Source of the DNA: Asterias amurensis
Taxonomy: Eukaryota > Echinodermata > Asteroidea > Forcipulatida > Asteriidae
Direction of reading: 5' to 3'
NCBI RefSeq assembly: GCF_032118995.1
Contig: NC_092648.1
Coordinates: 15,590,450 to 15,654,449 of the forward strand
Length of the DNA stretch: 64,000 nt
Shown: in pieces, positions 45,220 through 56,689 of the stretch
Numbering within the stretch: position 1 is the stretch's first letter
How the letters are laid out: the number at the start of each line of letters is the position of its first letter
Made by a program: the position numbers and the translations under genes
The notes under the pieces: generated by a model
Told to the model about the DNA's origin: nothing
Seen by the model: the letters and a program-made list of their open reading frames with translations, nothing else
The model's database searches: none

Positions 45220-48200
45220 ATGTCGCTATTCAGTGGTATGAAGCTTGCCTCTAGTGGCTCAAACAAACCCAATCAGCAAACCGACTCAATATCAACAGAA
45301 ACTGTAAGCAGTGCCGACTCTTTAATAGAAGGAGCAGAAAACAAGAATGACTCTTCAAAAGCTAGTGATCCTAGTGGATTTTCCTTCATACTAGGAACAG
45401 ATAGTAGACAGAGTAATACTGTTGATGCGATCTGTAGTTCTAGTGCCATAGAACTAGATGAAAGTAAATCAGACGGCGACACACTTCAACAATTGTGCAA
45501 AACACCTCCTCAACTAGCCCGATCATCCGAGCCCTTGGCTGACTTTTGTCTTGATGATGATTTGAACCTTGAGCTTGACCCGATAAAGATCGACGGACAT
45601 TTAAAATCCAAGTCGTCCACTGCTTCGACAGTCTTTGATTTGCAAGATGTGGACTTCAGCTTGTCAGCTGTCCTTGATTCAGAATCATCAAAACAAAAAG
45701 ACCAGGACTCAGTAGGTGATAAGTCAGAAAGCAGTTTCAGTTTTATAACGACAGGGCCATTAGAACACTCAAATGATAGTATCACTCCAACAGACCGGTC
45801 TTCAACCCAAAAGCTTTGTACACTGCAGAGTCCTGGTACAACGGAAATACCTGAATCTCTTAAAACCCAGTCACTGGATATAGAGGAAGTCACCAGCACA
45901 CCAAAAGCTACACGGTTAAGAATTCACAGAGAGCTACAGAAACCACATGAAGCACGGTTATATCAAATCAAGTATGTCAAACAAGACAAAGAAAAAACTT
46001 TTGCGTTTGTTTTGTATAATTTTGTTGAACGGTCTTGGTATTTTTTCATTTCTTAAATCAATTTTTAAAAAGGGTATTTTGTACCATGGATAGCTGTAAA
46101 AAAAAAAGATTGCATGCAAATACAAAGGTTTATCAGAGATGAGAAATTTCAAACTTTTTAAGTCAGCCTGGTAAAGAAAATCAGCCAGCATTTTGTCCAC
46201 CTATAAAGAAATCCTGCTTTTGTATATTTGTTTCTCTAGTGTCAATGACACTGTTCCCAAAAAGCTTGTGAAATCTTAACCCCAGGGGTTACCAAAAGGT
46301 GAAAATGCCATCATAGAAACATAGCTCCTCAAATTTGGATCCTATATTTTACAAGTTCTACTCCTGGTGAATAATATTTAAAACGGTTGATTTAATACAG
46401 TTGACAATTTGGAAGTGTATCTGTTTTTACAACATCAAGTTATTTATTTGGTTTGCGGTAACACCATGTGTGTATCTACTTGCCAGGTAGAGTTGTTCTT
46501 AGGGAACTGTCTTGCTTTATTCTACTGCCGCGGAGTAGATAAACGGAGGTTCGGGAGACTTCTCAGTTCTTAAAAGAACTGTCCTGCTTTTTAACTATTA
46601 CCAGGGCGGATGGTATAGAAATTAGACTGGACTACTACTTTAGCTTATAGGATCGTAATTAACTGTACTGCCGCGGAGTCAGTTCTGAATTGGTCTCAAC
46701 GTTTCGACTAGTCATCGTCTTGCTCTAGTCATCGTCTACAGCAGACTAGTCGAAACGTTGAGACCAATTCAGAACTGACTCCGCGGCAGTACAGTTAATT
46801 ACGATCCTATAAGCTAAAGTAGTAGTCCAGTCTAATTTCTATACCATCCGCCCTGGTAATAGTTAAAAAGCAGGACAGTTCTTTTAAGAACTGAGAAGTC
46901 TCCCGAACCTCCGTTTATCTACTCCGCGGCAGTAGAATAAAGCAAGACAGTTCCCTAAGAACAACTCTGCCTGGCAAGTAGATACACACATGGTGTTACC
47001 GCAAACCAAATATACATTGATACCTCACCATGCAATGCCTCAAATCCTATATCAAGTTATTTTTGATACTTTTAGGAAGTCCATTGCAGATGTGGAAGAA
47101 CAAGTGACTCAACTCTCTCAAGACTGTGTCACATTAAGTCATAGTCTTTTGCAGAAACGTCAACAGTTGCAGGAGCTGCAGGAGAAGAAACAGCAAGCAA
47201 TTGATGAAGAAGATTATGAAAAAGGTATCTCATGAATATCCCATGGCTGTTCAGCACAAAATTCTGCTTTACAAATTCCTTTGCTAAGCAAGAAATGATT
47301 AGGGTACCAGTCACAGCAATGATAAGTAATATACAGTATTTTGGCAGTTAACCTAATTTTGCTAAGCAAGAGTTTTCTGTGCTTAGCAAGTTCCTGTGGT
47401 CAGTGGTATCTTTCCTCGCCTTCCACCTCTAGGACACCAAGGCACTGTGTGGATTGGGTTTTCAGTCCCTACCTAAATGTGTGGGTTTTCCCTGAGATAG
47501 TTATCTTGGGTTTTCTTCCCACATCTAAAACTGAAACTTCCCTACTTCCTTGTCTTCTCTTCATTTGGTTTTTGGCTAGTACAGTGATTAAGTTTGCTCT
47601 TCTGAGAGTCCTCGGCTTCACAACCAGAATCAATGAAGTTATAAATAACAATAATAAATTACATTTGTATAGTGCTTTCCACAGGCGTTTCAAAGCGCTT
47701 TAACATTGTCTGAAAAGATGTGTTTTTAGCCGAGTCTTGAATGAGTTGATCGAGGATGAGTCAGGGATGTGAAGAGGGAGCTCGTTCCAGCAAGTTGGTG
47801 CAGCCACTGAGAATGCTCAATCACCATAGTGGGTATTCGTGCGTGGGCCATTGGAAAGTTGAAGATGAATGTTGAATCAAATAATATGTTTAACACTGAC
47901 TTTATTTTTTACCACCAGCCGAAGAACTTCATGATAAGTGTCAAGCCTTAGAGGCAGATACTGAGAACCTCACCTCACCTCTACCATGCCATCATCCTGC
48001 CTTGAAGACTCTTCTGTCTGACTTACTAACTCTCTATGCCCAGGAGAGAGAAGAACATCAGGGTATAAAAGATCCTTATCAAGAGCTAATCACCAAGCAG
48101 CAAGAGGCTGTTACTGAGGCTAAAGAGCAGTGTGTACAATATGAGAACATCCACTCTCGGATAGTACAGGGGGCACGGAGCGAGCTGGAAAGAGATTTGG

Positions 48201-51200
48201 CGTAAGTTATAATATTCAAACTTTTGAATATGAGGGGGGAAAATGAAATGCGCAGTAGAAGTGTATGCTCCAAAGCTTTGGTTGGTGTGAATGTTTCGCA
48301 AAGATTGAGCACAGCTCAACTCTTCTGAAATGCTTGTTATGAATGTGTAACATAAATACTTGCTTCACATTCACATTCGCTGGAAGTATGAACCAGGCTT
48401 TATTTGCTTATATTTTAAACCCTTTTCAATTACGCTAACCCTGTTTGACTCACTTGCTGTTATAATTAAGTTTCTTTGTACTTCTTCTGTGCAGGCATTT
48501 GCAGTTGGACAGTGAGCATTTGCTGAAGCGAGAAGAACAGCTGTGTACCAGGATTGATGAAGGCACTGCTAGTCTGCGTCAGACAAGAGATGCATTGATA
48601 GAGGACAGAACACAAGTGCAGGTAATTAAGAGGTACTCAAGTATCAAGTTACAGTCAACTTTATTTGTGTGTTAAAAGTGTCTTCCTGCTGTATTCCTGT
48701 GCTTATTTGAACATTTTTGGAATAAGTATTCTGCTCATTTCTGCTTAGCAGAAATATGTCGAGCAATTTCTTCTGCTAAAGCAGCTCTATGAAATTGGGC
48801 ACAGGTGAAACAAATAGTATCACAAGTGAAAAATACTTGTGGTTTGAAAACAAAAACATCATAAGCAAGTAGAAAATTATCTGTTTTCCCTTTTTTCCCT
48901 AATTTTTGAAGGAAGAAATCAAAGAACTTGAGGCTAAGCTGAGACTTCTTCACCTGAAGGAGACTGCCATCACTGAATCAATCACAGACAACAACCAGGA
49001 GATTGAGTTGGTGAAGAGAGAATTCAGCCAAGAGATGCAGGGTATTGAGACAGAGAAGGAAGTACTGAAGGAGAATGAGATTGCACTGAGGAGGAGAGGT
49101 GAGAGGTTGGAGGATGAAGAGAGAGAACAGGAGCAGAAGATGCTGGGAGTGAAGGAGATGGAGTCAAGGTGAGAAGAAGAAGAAGAAGTAGCAGGCCTGG
49201 AATAACATGCAGGCAACGGAGCCCATGGCCTCTGTTGCCCTTGCCCTTGGTCTTGGCCTTGCTTGGTGCCCTTAAAAAGTTTCCCATTGACTCTCAGGTT
49301 TTCAAATAGAAGTGCCCTTTGTAAAATTAAAATGGCTTTGCTATTTCAACTTGTTCAAAAATGAAATTCCAGGCCTCGTGTAGGCTGTTTCTAGCCTTCG
49401 AGTTATGTTTGAAATATTTGGGTTTTGAACAAAGAAAAATGGATGTGCGTTTGATCACTGGGTTAAAGTACTGGCGCTCTACCAACTGAGCTATCCAGCC
49501 CTATGATGTTGGCGGTCTCCCTACTTTTCAATATCTTTGTTCCGGGGGTGCCAGTACCCATTCAGTTTCCCTTGATGTTGTGGTTTTTTAAAACCAGATG
49601 AGGTTACTTAATTTACTCTCCCAAAACACATCGATGTACTTTCCATCCAAGGAACATCAAAATAAACTTAATTTGTCTTTGTACTATATCTTGATATTTA
49701 TTTGCTTTGTTATTCACAGTGAAACCAAGCTGCTGGCAGATTTACAGAGAAATCTTGCCCTGGAAGAGCTTGCCATTCAAGAATTAACATCCTTGGAATC
49801 AAATTTACGCAATAACCTCTGGCCAGAAGAAAGCTCTACAATGTTGCCGGAGAGAAAGGAAGATCTGAGCATGTAAGGAAAAATTTTCATTTATAAACAA
49901 AAACAAATTTTTGTTTTGAATTTGAAGTGTTTGAAGATTAGGTGAGGTTTGCAGTAGCACCATGATTTGTAAATCTCTTTTGAGTAGTGTTGGTTCTGAA
50001 ACGAATCAGTGGTTGACAACTAAACTGGTCTTCTAAAATAATTTGTATCTTCCTGTCTTATAAACGTGTAAATTAAAGGAACATTACAGAATTGGTTTTT
50101 GCTAAGAGAACAGCTGCTGGAGGTGTGAACAAGTTATGTAATCAACCATATATGAACTGACAAACCTGTAGAAGTTTGACATCGATCGGCCGCCTGGGTC
50201 ACGTGACAATAGTGAATAACCGATAACACATTTTGCATGACACCGTTTCCCCAAAATGAACAAAAATGCTCACTGAGCGATAAACTCCAAATGGGAATCA
50301 TTTATTTCTCATCAAACAGACAGAAATACTTCAAGGGATGATTCTTTCGTCATCTTCATTGTGCCATGTAAGTTTTATGCAAATCTTTGATCTTTGACAA
50401 GTTTTTTTCTTACCAATTCTGTAACGTTCCTTTGAATTTGATGCATTGATTTACAGGAAGAACAAAGCCGTTAGAGAGAAGATGGAGGAGGTCCAGCAAG
50501 CCACATCGATGTTACTTCTGAGTCAGACTAAAGTAGTTACACTACGTCAGAGAGTGAGTGATACAGAGGGTCATATTGCAGCCCTGAACGAGACCAAACA
50601 ACTCGCTGTAGCAGGTGAGATTAGAGGGCCAGTAGTTTACTCTCTCCATTCAGTGATGTTTGAAGCTTTGCATGGTGTCGAAAATCAGAAGTAACTTTAA
50701 CTTATAAAACACCAGGGTAAAAAGTATGTGTAAATCTCTTTTTGGAGGAGTGTTGGCTCAAAACCGAAGAACCAGTGTTTTTTTTAAAAGTGTTTTGAAC
50801 AGTATTCTCTGCTAATCTTCAGGGGAGCAATACACTCTGCTCATCTTCAGGAGAACAATATACTCTATTCGTCTCCAGCGTTCTCCTGAAGATGAGCAGA
50901 GTATACTGTTCAAAAAGTCAAGACAATACCATACTGGCTATTTTCCGAAGGCCAGCAATTTACTATCCCAATACTCATTGATGTACTCTTCATTCAAAGA
51001 TGTAAGTGATGCTTGAAGCTTTGCAGTTCTAGATCAGTGTCTTTATTATTATTATTACTTATTTTTGAGGGCTTTTGTTTTGCTTTTTTTTAGGAAAGAA
51101 TTTCTCAGAGGCAAGAAGGCTGACAGAAGAGATCAAGAAGCTGACGTCGGAGGGGCAGCTCATCCAAGAGGAGATGGAGAAACTGACCCAGAGGAATGAA

Positions 51201-51950
51201 GAGACGACCAAGATGGTGAAGTTACTCAGGGAAGATGTAGAGAGAATACAGGAAGAACTCGATCAAGATGAGAGACAAGAAGGTTTGTGGATGGAAACTC
51301 TGAGAGGAAATCTGAATACAGTGAATTATTCCCCTAAGACCCACTGTTTTAACGATTTTGAAATGCCTTCAACTTTGAAAAAAAAAAACATATTAGAGAT
51401 TGGTAAATTTTTCGCAAAACAAGAAAAGTTTTAACACAAAATATCCAAATAAATAAACTTTTATTTTCTTTCAAAGGAGCAGTTATCATAAAAAAAGGAG
51501 TCTGTCGTGCCAGTCTCCTGTGCCCATGGTTAGTAGCTAGGTTCCAGTGTCTGGTGTCAACTCTGCTTAGTGGACCCAGTTGCTTGATCCAAGATGTCCC
51601 CAGGCAGCTTCTAGTTAGGTGCCTGGGGGAGTCTGCCTCTGAAGTTTACGACCCTGTTTAGTGATATACCAGTCTTAAACTTATTCCTTCCATGTAGTAA
51701 CTGAGCATTGTTTTTTATTTAATGTTTGTCCCCAGAAACATCAGTGAAAGAGAAAATGCTGAACAGTATTTTTGATTTAAGAGAGCGTCTTCAAGTCTCC
51801 ACAGACAGTCAACTGATGCAGACCTTACAGAGGGCCCAACTAATGGCAAGCGCTTATCATGTCAGGTTCCTGTGTCTGAAACATAAACTCCCTCTTCCAG
51901 CTGAAGTAGAAGAACTCTCCGTACATCCCTCTACGCTAGATCAATTTTAA
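45220..51950 (+). CDS. Unrecognised 760 aa coiled-coil protein with a UVR-like motif, 9 coding exons
   Basis: Coding exons: 45220-45971, 47076-47224, 47919-48201, 48495-48621, 48912-49168, 49720-49872, 50457-50614, 51094-51282, 51736-51950. All introns are GT-AG, phases agree, total 2283 nt, stop TAA. Residues 1-250 (one exon, MSLFSGMKLASSGSNKPNQQ onward) are Ser/Thr/Asp-rich and probably disordered. From about 251 the protein is predicted coiled coil, rich in Glu, Lys, Leu and Gln. Residues about 288-314 (QQAIDEEDYEKAEELHDKCQ) resemble a UVR motif, the helical hairpin first seen in UvrB/UvrC. The coiled coil is interrupted near 325-335 by a Pro-rich SPLPCHHP segment. The last exon is helical and ends VHPSTLDQF. 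No catalytic domain. A scaffolding or trafficking role is a guess. The start ATG lies 8 bases into the exon. Confidence 0.9.
46445..47012. repeat. 568 bp near-perfect hairpin (long inverted repeat)
   Basis: Arms of about 270 bp, 46445-46716 and 46742-47012, are reverse complements with only a handful of differences (for example CCAGGTAGAG against CTCTGCCTGG), with a ~25 base loop. Each arm contains two copies of ACTGCCGCGGAGT. ATCAAGTTATTT is found at 46434 and again at 47051, possible flanking duplications. It sits in the intron just before exon 47076, so a transcript of the host gene would carry a long double-stranded hairpin. Confidence 0.97.
47386..47690 (+). mobile_element. SINE, GGGTTTTCTTCCCACATC family
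   Basis: Shares GTGTGGGTTTTCCCTGAGAT, CCCACATCTAAAACTGAAAC and CTTCACAACCAGAATCAATG with 61430-61680 and 62640-62890; inverted fragment at 52860-53030. In the intron before exon 47919. Confidence 0.75.
49470..49506 (-). repeat. tRNA-like fragment (SINE head)
   Basis: The reverse complement reads GGGCTGGATAGCTCAGTTGG then TAGAGCGCCAGTACTTTAA, a clear tRNA D-arm/box A. No matching box B or acceptor stem follows, so it is not a functional tRNA. Confidence 0.6.
50077..50432. mobile_element. MITE with AAAGGAACATTACAGAATTGG ends
   Basis: AGGAACATTACAGAATTGGT and ACCAATTCTGTAACGTTCCT are inverted ends, 356 bp apart. It ends only 24 bp before coding exon 50457, so the branch point and part of the polypyrimidine region of that exon lie at or inside the element's edge. 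Confidence 0.95.
50796..50912. repeat. Nested hairpin
   Basis: TGCTCATCTTCAGGAGAAC (50838-50856) pairs exactly with GTTCTCCTGAAGATGAGCA (50880-50898), and TGAACAGTATTCTCTGCT pairs with the outer part. In the intron before exon 51094. Confidence 0.9.
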
Positions 51951-52660
51951 GAGAAGACGAACAAATAGAGGTGGGTTTTATTCAGAAGGAGTGGAGGTTT
52001 AGGACTTATGTGGGATGTGCAGTGTACGACAGGGCTTAACATTTGTTTTGACAGGGCTCAATATTTTCACTAAACCACACGCCAGAGGCCGATGATTTTA
52101 GCCTCGGGACAGTTAAGTCCACAGCCTCGGGACAGTTAAGTCCACACTGGACAAGTCCAGTGGTCTTATGTTTTTGCTCAATTGGTGACCTTCACTCGAA
52201 TAAACTCTATCAGTTCTGTCTGTTGAGAAACAAAGAATTCTTACCCACAAAACATGAGATAAATCTTCTCTCACTGCTTGTTCACTTTAGAACAGTTGAA
52301 GTGTTCAATTGTGTACTTTCTTTGTTTGCTTATTTAACTTATGGCCTAGTAAACTTTTGAGCTACAAGTCCTGCAGTCTTGTGTTTTTACCAAAAACTTT
52401 AAGCTCCGTTTGTAGATTTTAGACAAATTTTGATAAGTACACAAGGCTAGGACCTTGTAAATTTTAGGGCAAATTTTGATCAAATACAGTAGATTTATGA
52501 GCAAAGTTTGATAAGTACACAGTTCTTGTAAGTTTTAGGCAGAATTTTATAAGGCTTTTTTTTGTTTCCTGTTTCTGTTAAGCAAAACTTATCTGTGCTT
52601 AGCAAGCTATTGTACATACAGTTTTATAAATTTTGCTCTGATTTCTTTCAACCGTCCAGG
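51951..52660 (+). other. 3' UTR or intron after the coiled-coil stop, with minisatellite traces
   Basis: AAATAGAG|GTGGGT at 51970 is a possible donor. GCCTCGGGACAGTTAAGTCC is directly repeated at about 52102-52150. 52390-52560 holds decayed units of the ACAAGGCTA/TTTTAGGCAAATTTTGA minisatellite. No ORF supported. Confidence 0.5.
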
Positions 52661-52675
52661 TCACATTCACATTGA

Positions 52676-52742
52676 AAGGATAACTCCAAAGAACCGGCAG
52701 TGGCGGATAAAGACAAGGAGGCGTTTGACCAGCTCATCTCAG
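52676..52742 (+). CDS. Candidate alternative C-terminal exon
   Basis: Frame KDNSKEPAVADKDKEAFDQL then IS is open up to the donor TCTCAG|GTTGGT and joins in phase to the exon at 53940. The acceptor could be CCGTCCAG (52661) or GAAAG (52675). With the upstream acceptor the frame has an immediate TGA. Likely belongs to the coiled-coil gene, replacing the tail of its last exon. Confidence 0.45.
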
Positions 52743-52859
52743 GTTGGTGTTCAGTTGTCCATGTAGACTTTGGTTCCATGTTGCAATTCTGTTTCATTTA
52801 TTGCATTTCATTGATTAGTTTTGGTTGTGAAGTGAAGGACTCTCAGAAAAGACAATGAA

Positions 52860-53060
52860 GGAAACTTTGGTTTTGTGTGGGAAGAAGTGCTAGGAAAAAC
52901 CCAGAGAATTATTCCAGGGAAAACCCACCCAGTCAAAAAGAGTCTGAAAGCCCAATCCACTTAGTGCCCCAGGTGTGATTCGAACCAGGGTCCCATAGGT
53001 TGAAGGCAAGGCAAGATACCACTAGGCATTTATCAGGCGTTTTTAACCCCATTTATCAAA
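52860..53060 (-). mobile_element. SINE, reverse orientation
   Basis: Reverse complement carries GTTCGAATCACACC (box B-like), then GTGGATTGGGCTTTCAGACT and GTGGGTTTTCCCTGG, the body of the family at 47386. Confidence 0.65.
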
Positions 53061-53126
53061 GCGCCTTCAACAACTAGAGGATGAGATTGATTTTAGTTTT
53101 CCAATGACGGATGATGTACTTTCTCT

Positions 53127-53516
53127 TAAAAGGCAGTGGACACTATTAGTAATTATCAAAGACTAGCCTTCACACTTGGTGTATCTCAACATATGCATAA
53201 AATAACAAACCTCTGAAAATTTGAGCTCAATCCGTCATCGAACTTGCGAGATAATAATGAAAGAAAAAAACACCCTTGTCATACAAAGTTGTGTGCGTTT
53301 AGATGGTTGATTTCGAGACCTCAAGTTCTAAATCTAAGGTCTCAAAATCAAATTCGTGGAAAATTACTTCTTTCTCGAAAACTACTCCTTTTCAGAGGGA
53401 GCTGTTTCTCACAATGTTTTATACTATCAACCTCTCCCCATTACTCGTCACCCAGAAAGGTTTTATGCTAATAATTATTTTGAGTAATTACCAATAGTGT
53501 CCACTGCCTTTAAAGA
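53127..53516 (-). mobile_element. MITE, GTGGACACTATTGG family, full length
   Basis: Ends AAAAGGCAGTGGACACTATT and AATAGTGTCCACTGCCTTTA are almost perfect inverted repeats. 390 bp. Confidence 0.95.
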
Positions 53517-53939
53517 CTAACTTGTCTAACATTGTGTTAGAAGCCTACACAGCAGCTTTTGATAATATAAGAATAATAATAAGAATTTTTGGAAACATTT
53601 CACTTTGAAGTGTGTGGTTATGTACTAAGAAGAAATAAGTTTTTAGGGCCCAAAATTTTAATCTGAGAAGCTGTACTGTCAGTAACACTTCTCAGGTTGT
53701 TTGTTCCTTTTAGTTAAATCTCATCACTCTCAAAGCTCTTCATGGCCTTTCCCTGTCTATATATTGTCTTCTTCATAAATACATTCCTGTTCATCCTCTT
53801 TGTTTTGCTGGCCGATCCCTTCTGACACAAACTACTTTTTCCACTAAATTATATGGTCAAAGAGCCTTCCACTTTATCGCACCTTCGATATGAAACAACT
53901 CATATGAATAAGTCTTTCTTTGTTGAATTATTTCTGCAG

Positions 53940-54058
53940 GTGCAGACTCTGCTGGATATGAAGGCGTCAAATCCCGACGCAGTGATTGTGTCGACGAGAT
54001 GGCTTCAAGACTGTATCGCAAAACAGCGTCCTGCGATGAAGAGAAATATAAATTATAA
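53940..54058 (+). CDS. Candidate alternative terminal coding exon
   Basis: The acceptor TTATTTCTGCAG precedes it. Joined to the exon ending at 52742 it encodes GADSAGYEGVKSRRSDCVDE then MASRLYRKTASCDEEKYKL and a TAA. Composition is hydrophilic and codon use resembles the coiled-coil gene. No family recognised. Confidence 0.5.
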
Positions 54059-54151
54059 AAGTTTGATCTTACTAAACAGAGACTTACTTGTACAAAAATG
54101 ACTGGGATTTTTTCCTTGATTCTCATGGTTCATTTTGGATAAATTTATTTC

Positions 54152-54540
54152 TTTAAAGGCAGTGGACACTATTGGTAATTACTCAAAAATTTTATTAGCA
54201 TAAAACCTTTCTGGGTGACGAGTAATGGGGAGAGGTTGATAGTATAAAACATTGTGAGAAACAGCTCCCTCTGAAAAGGAGTAGTTTTCGAGAAAGAAGT
54301 AATTTTCCACGAATTTGATTTTGAGACCTCAGATTTAGAAACTTGAGGTCTCGAAATCAACCATCTAAACGCACACAACTTCGTATGACAAGGGTGTTTT
54401 TTCTTTCATTATTATCTCGCAAGTTCGACGACGGATTGAGCTCAAATTTTCACAGGTTTGTTATTTTATGCATATGATGAGATACACCAAGTGAGAGATC
54501 TGGTCTTTGACAATAACCAATAGTGTCCACTGTCTTTAAA
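54152..54540 (+). mobile_element. MITE, GTGGACACTATTGG family, full length
   Basis: Opposite orientation to the copy at 53127 and very similar to it, with the candidate terminal exon (53940-54058) between them. A transcript across both could pair over ~380 bp. Confidence 0.95.
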
Positions 54541-54659
54541 ACAGTCTGCAAAATAAATTGTGTAGGGAAACCAAGTGTGCCCCCATCCCAGTGTTCAAGT
54601 GTCTGATTCAACCTAACCTATTTTAACTTAGTGCAACAAATTTGGAGACCTCCAAAAAA

Positions 54660-54735
54660 GGGTTAGATAGTTCAGTTGGTAGAGTGCGGGAACATGAATT
54701 TAGAGATCTTGGTTCAGATCTTGCATCAGTCAATT
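54660..54735 (+). repeat. tRNA-like SINE head
   Basis: TAGTTCAGTTGGTAGAGTG (box A) and GGTTCAGATCTTGCATC (box B-like) at normal tRNA spacing. Decayed, not a functional tRNA. Confidence 0.55.
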
Positions 54736-55014
54736 TATCTCTGTATGGACAAGCTTTTAAAAAACTTATTTTTCAGTCACCACCATAGTTCTTTCTTTTA
54801 GTGTATAACACAGTTTTTTTTCCATATATATGTGTATGGTTTCTTTTGTAAAGTGAAGATCCTTTAAAGTAAATCGTTGGGCTGTACAATTTTTAAATTC
54901 ACTCCTGACTCTAGAATAGACCAGCTGGGAGACAAAAGTAGATTTTGGATTGAATACTTAACTTATGACAAAAGAATAAATCAGCAAAAATGTGAATAAT
55001 TTACTGCCGTTGTT

Positions 55015-55215
55015 GAGCAATCAAGTGCATCTGACTTAAATTCTGATGGCATGAATCATTGGAGTTTGGGATTTGTTTATGTCCTTGAGCGAGGCACTGC
55101 CCATAGTTGCTTCTCTTCACCCAGATGTATAAATGGGAACCTAATGGGGCTTGGAAGGTATTATGTTGTATTAACCGCTTAGCGCAAATATAAGCAGGTT
55201 GTACACTTCCCTTTG
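55015..55215 (+). mobile_element. SINE body
   Basis: TGTCCTTGAGCGAGGCACTG, CTTCTCTTCACCCAGATGTA and AAATGGGAACCTAATGGGG are the central region of widespread animal tRNA-derived SINEs. The tRNA head is decayed. Confidence 0.65.
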
Positions 55216-55795
55216 AGTTGAGAAAGTTTGGGGAATGGTAAGTGAGCCCGATGAACAGAGATGTGCGTCACTTTTTATAAAGTGCATTGATCTAATTGAT
55301 CTAGCCACTAGGAAATGTGTTCTTCATCAGAACGAAATATTATTATTAATATTATGAAAGTTCATTTGGTGTATTTAAACTTCATACAAGTAGCAATCAT
55401 CATAAGATATCTATCGGTCTGAAAAAAATTACAAAAGAAACTGGAAAACTTATTTGTACCCTAAAACATTTGCAATGTCTTAATGTTGTTTTGTGAAAGT
55501 GCCTTTACACATGTGTTTGTATGGATGACAGCGGGTATAAACTGTTGACAAATATACACATTGAAAATTATGAAAATAAATAACTTTTGCTATTTATGCA
55601 ATAATGCTTATAACTTAAAGATACAGTATATTCCCTTCAGTGGCATTTCACTTTTTTCTGATTTATTTTATTTTATTAACAAAAAATAATGTGAAGGTTC
55701 TTATTCCTCTTTGGCATCATTAGAAAACAAGTGATTTAGAATTTGTTGAAGAAACAAATTTTTTGTTTACGAGTAAAACTTCATGCCTTCTGATA

Positions 55796-56112
55796 GACAG
55801 ACACTATTGGTAATTGTCAAAGACCAGTCTTCTCACTTGGTGTATCTCAACAAATGCATAAAATAACAAATCTGTGAAAATTTGAGCTCAATTGGTCGTC
55901 CAACTTGCGAGATAATAATGAAAGAAAAAACACCCTTGTCACATAAAGTTGTGTGCTTGCCATAGAGCTATATGGTCCTTTTGGAGCTGTTGATAGTATA
56001 AAACATTGTGAGAAACGGCTCCCTCTGAAATAACGTAGTTTTTGAGAAAGAAATAAGTTCCATGAATTTCATTTCGAGACCTCATAATTAGATTTTGAGG
56101 TCTCGGAATAAA
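55796..56112. mobile_element. Head-to-tail rearranged MITE
   Basis: 55796-55960 follows the GTGGACACTATTGG family in one orientation, and 55985-56112 follows the same family in the other orientation, so both parts come from different ends of inverted copies. CATAGAGCTATATGG lies at the junction. Confidence 0.75.
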
Positions 56113-56689
56113 TTATTCCTCCATGGTAGGCCTATTGACCCCTTGCATGCGCGTCACACATGGCGACTGATGCCACGCTCACTATGTTGGTGGTCAATAG
56201 GCTTAGGTGTAAACGCTGCATCACCTAAAAATGCGCACTTCACACGTTGGCATTGACCACCAAAATTGCGCATCCAAGATTATTCTGATGATGACGTCAG
56301 GTGAAATGGGTCAATATAGGAAATTCCTTATTTCATATTGTATTCTCTTTAGTTACATAGGGATTGCAAATAGGTTAGAAGGTTGGGAAAAACGTCTGCA
56401 CCCTGCCACCACCCTGAGAAATTACTATGTTTGTAAAAATTAGTTAATAATTTGTGTTTTTATTTTAGTATACTGAAATTAACTCTTTACAAAATTCCAA
56501 TTTCATTTGTTGTATTGTGGGGGTGCTATGGGAAATTTTTACGACCTCGCCACCAGTTTCTGGCCTCTTTTCCCCGCTATTGCTTTTTCATGATTTTCCA
56601 AAATGTCTTTGAAGACAATATTACCAGTCTTGCCCCATCATGATAGCCCCATAAAAATACCAAATACGCAGAGGGAGTCCAGCTGTCGA

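Noticed and set aside
45273-45899. - strand ORFs of 69 and 129 codons in the first coiled-coil exon
   Set aside because: Antisense of a Ser/Asp-rich exon; no splice sites or start context, and the + strand frame is far longer.
49024-49287. Ser/Leu/Pro-rich - strand ORFs near 49 kb
   Set aside because: They are antisense translations of the Glu/Lys-rich coiled-coil exon 48912-49168.
49470-49506. A functional tRNA on the - strand
   Set aside because: Only the D-arm half is tRNA-like; no T-arm or matching acceptor stem follows.
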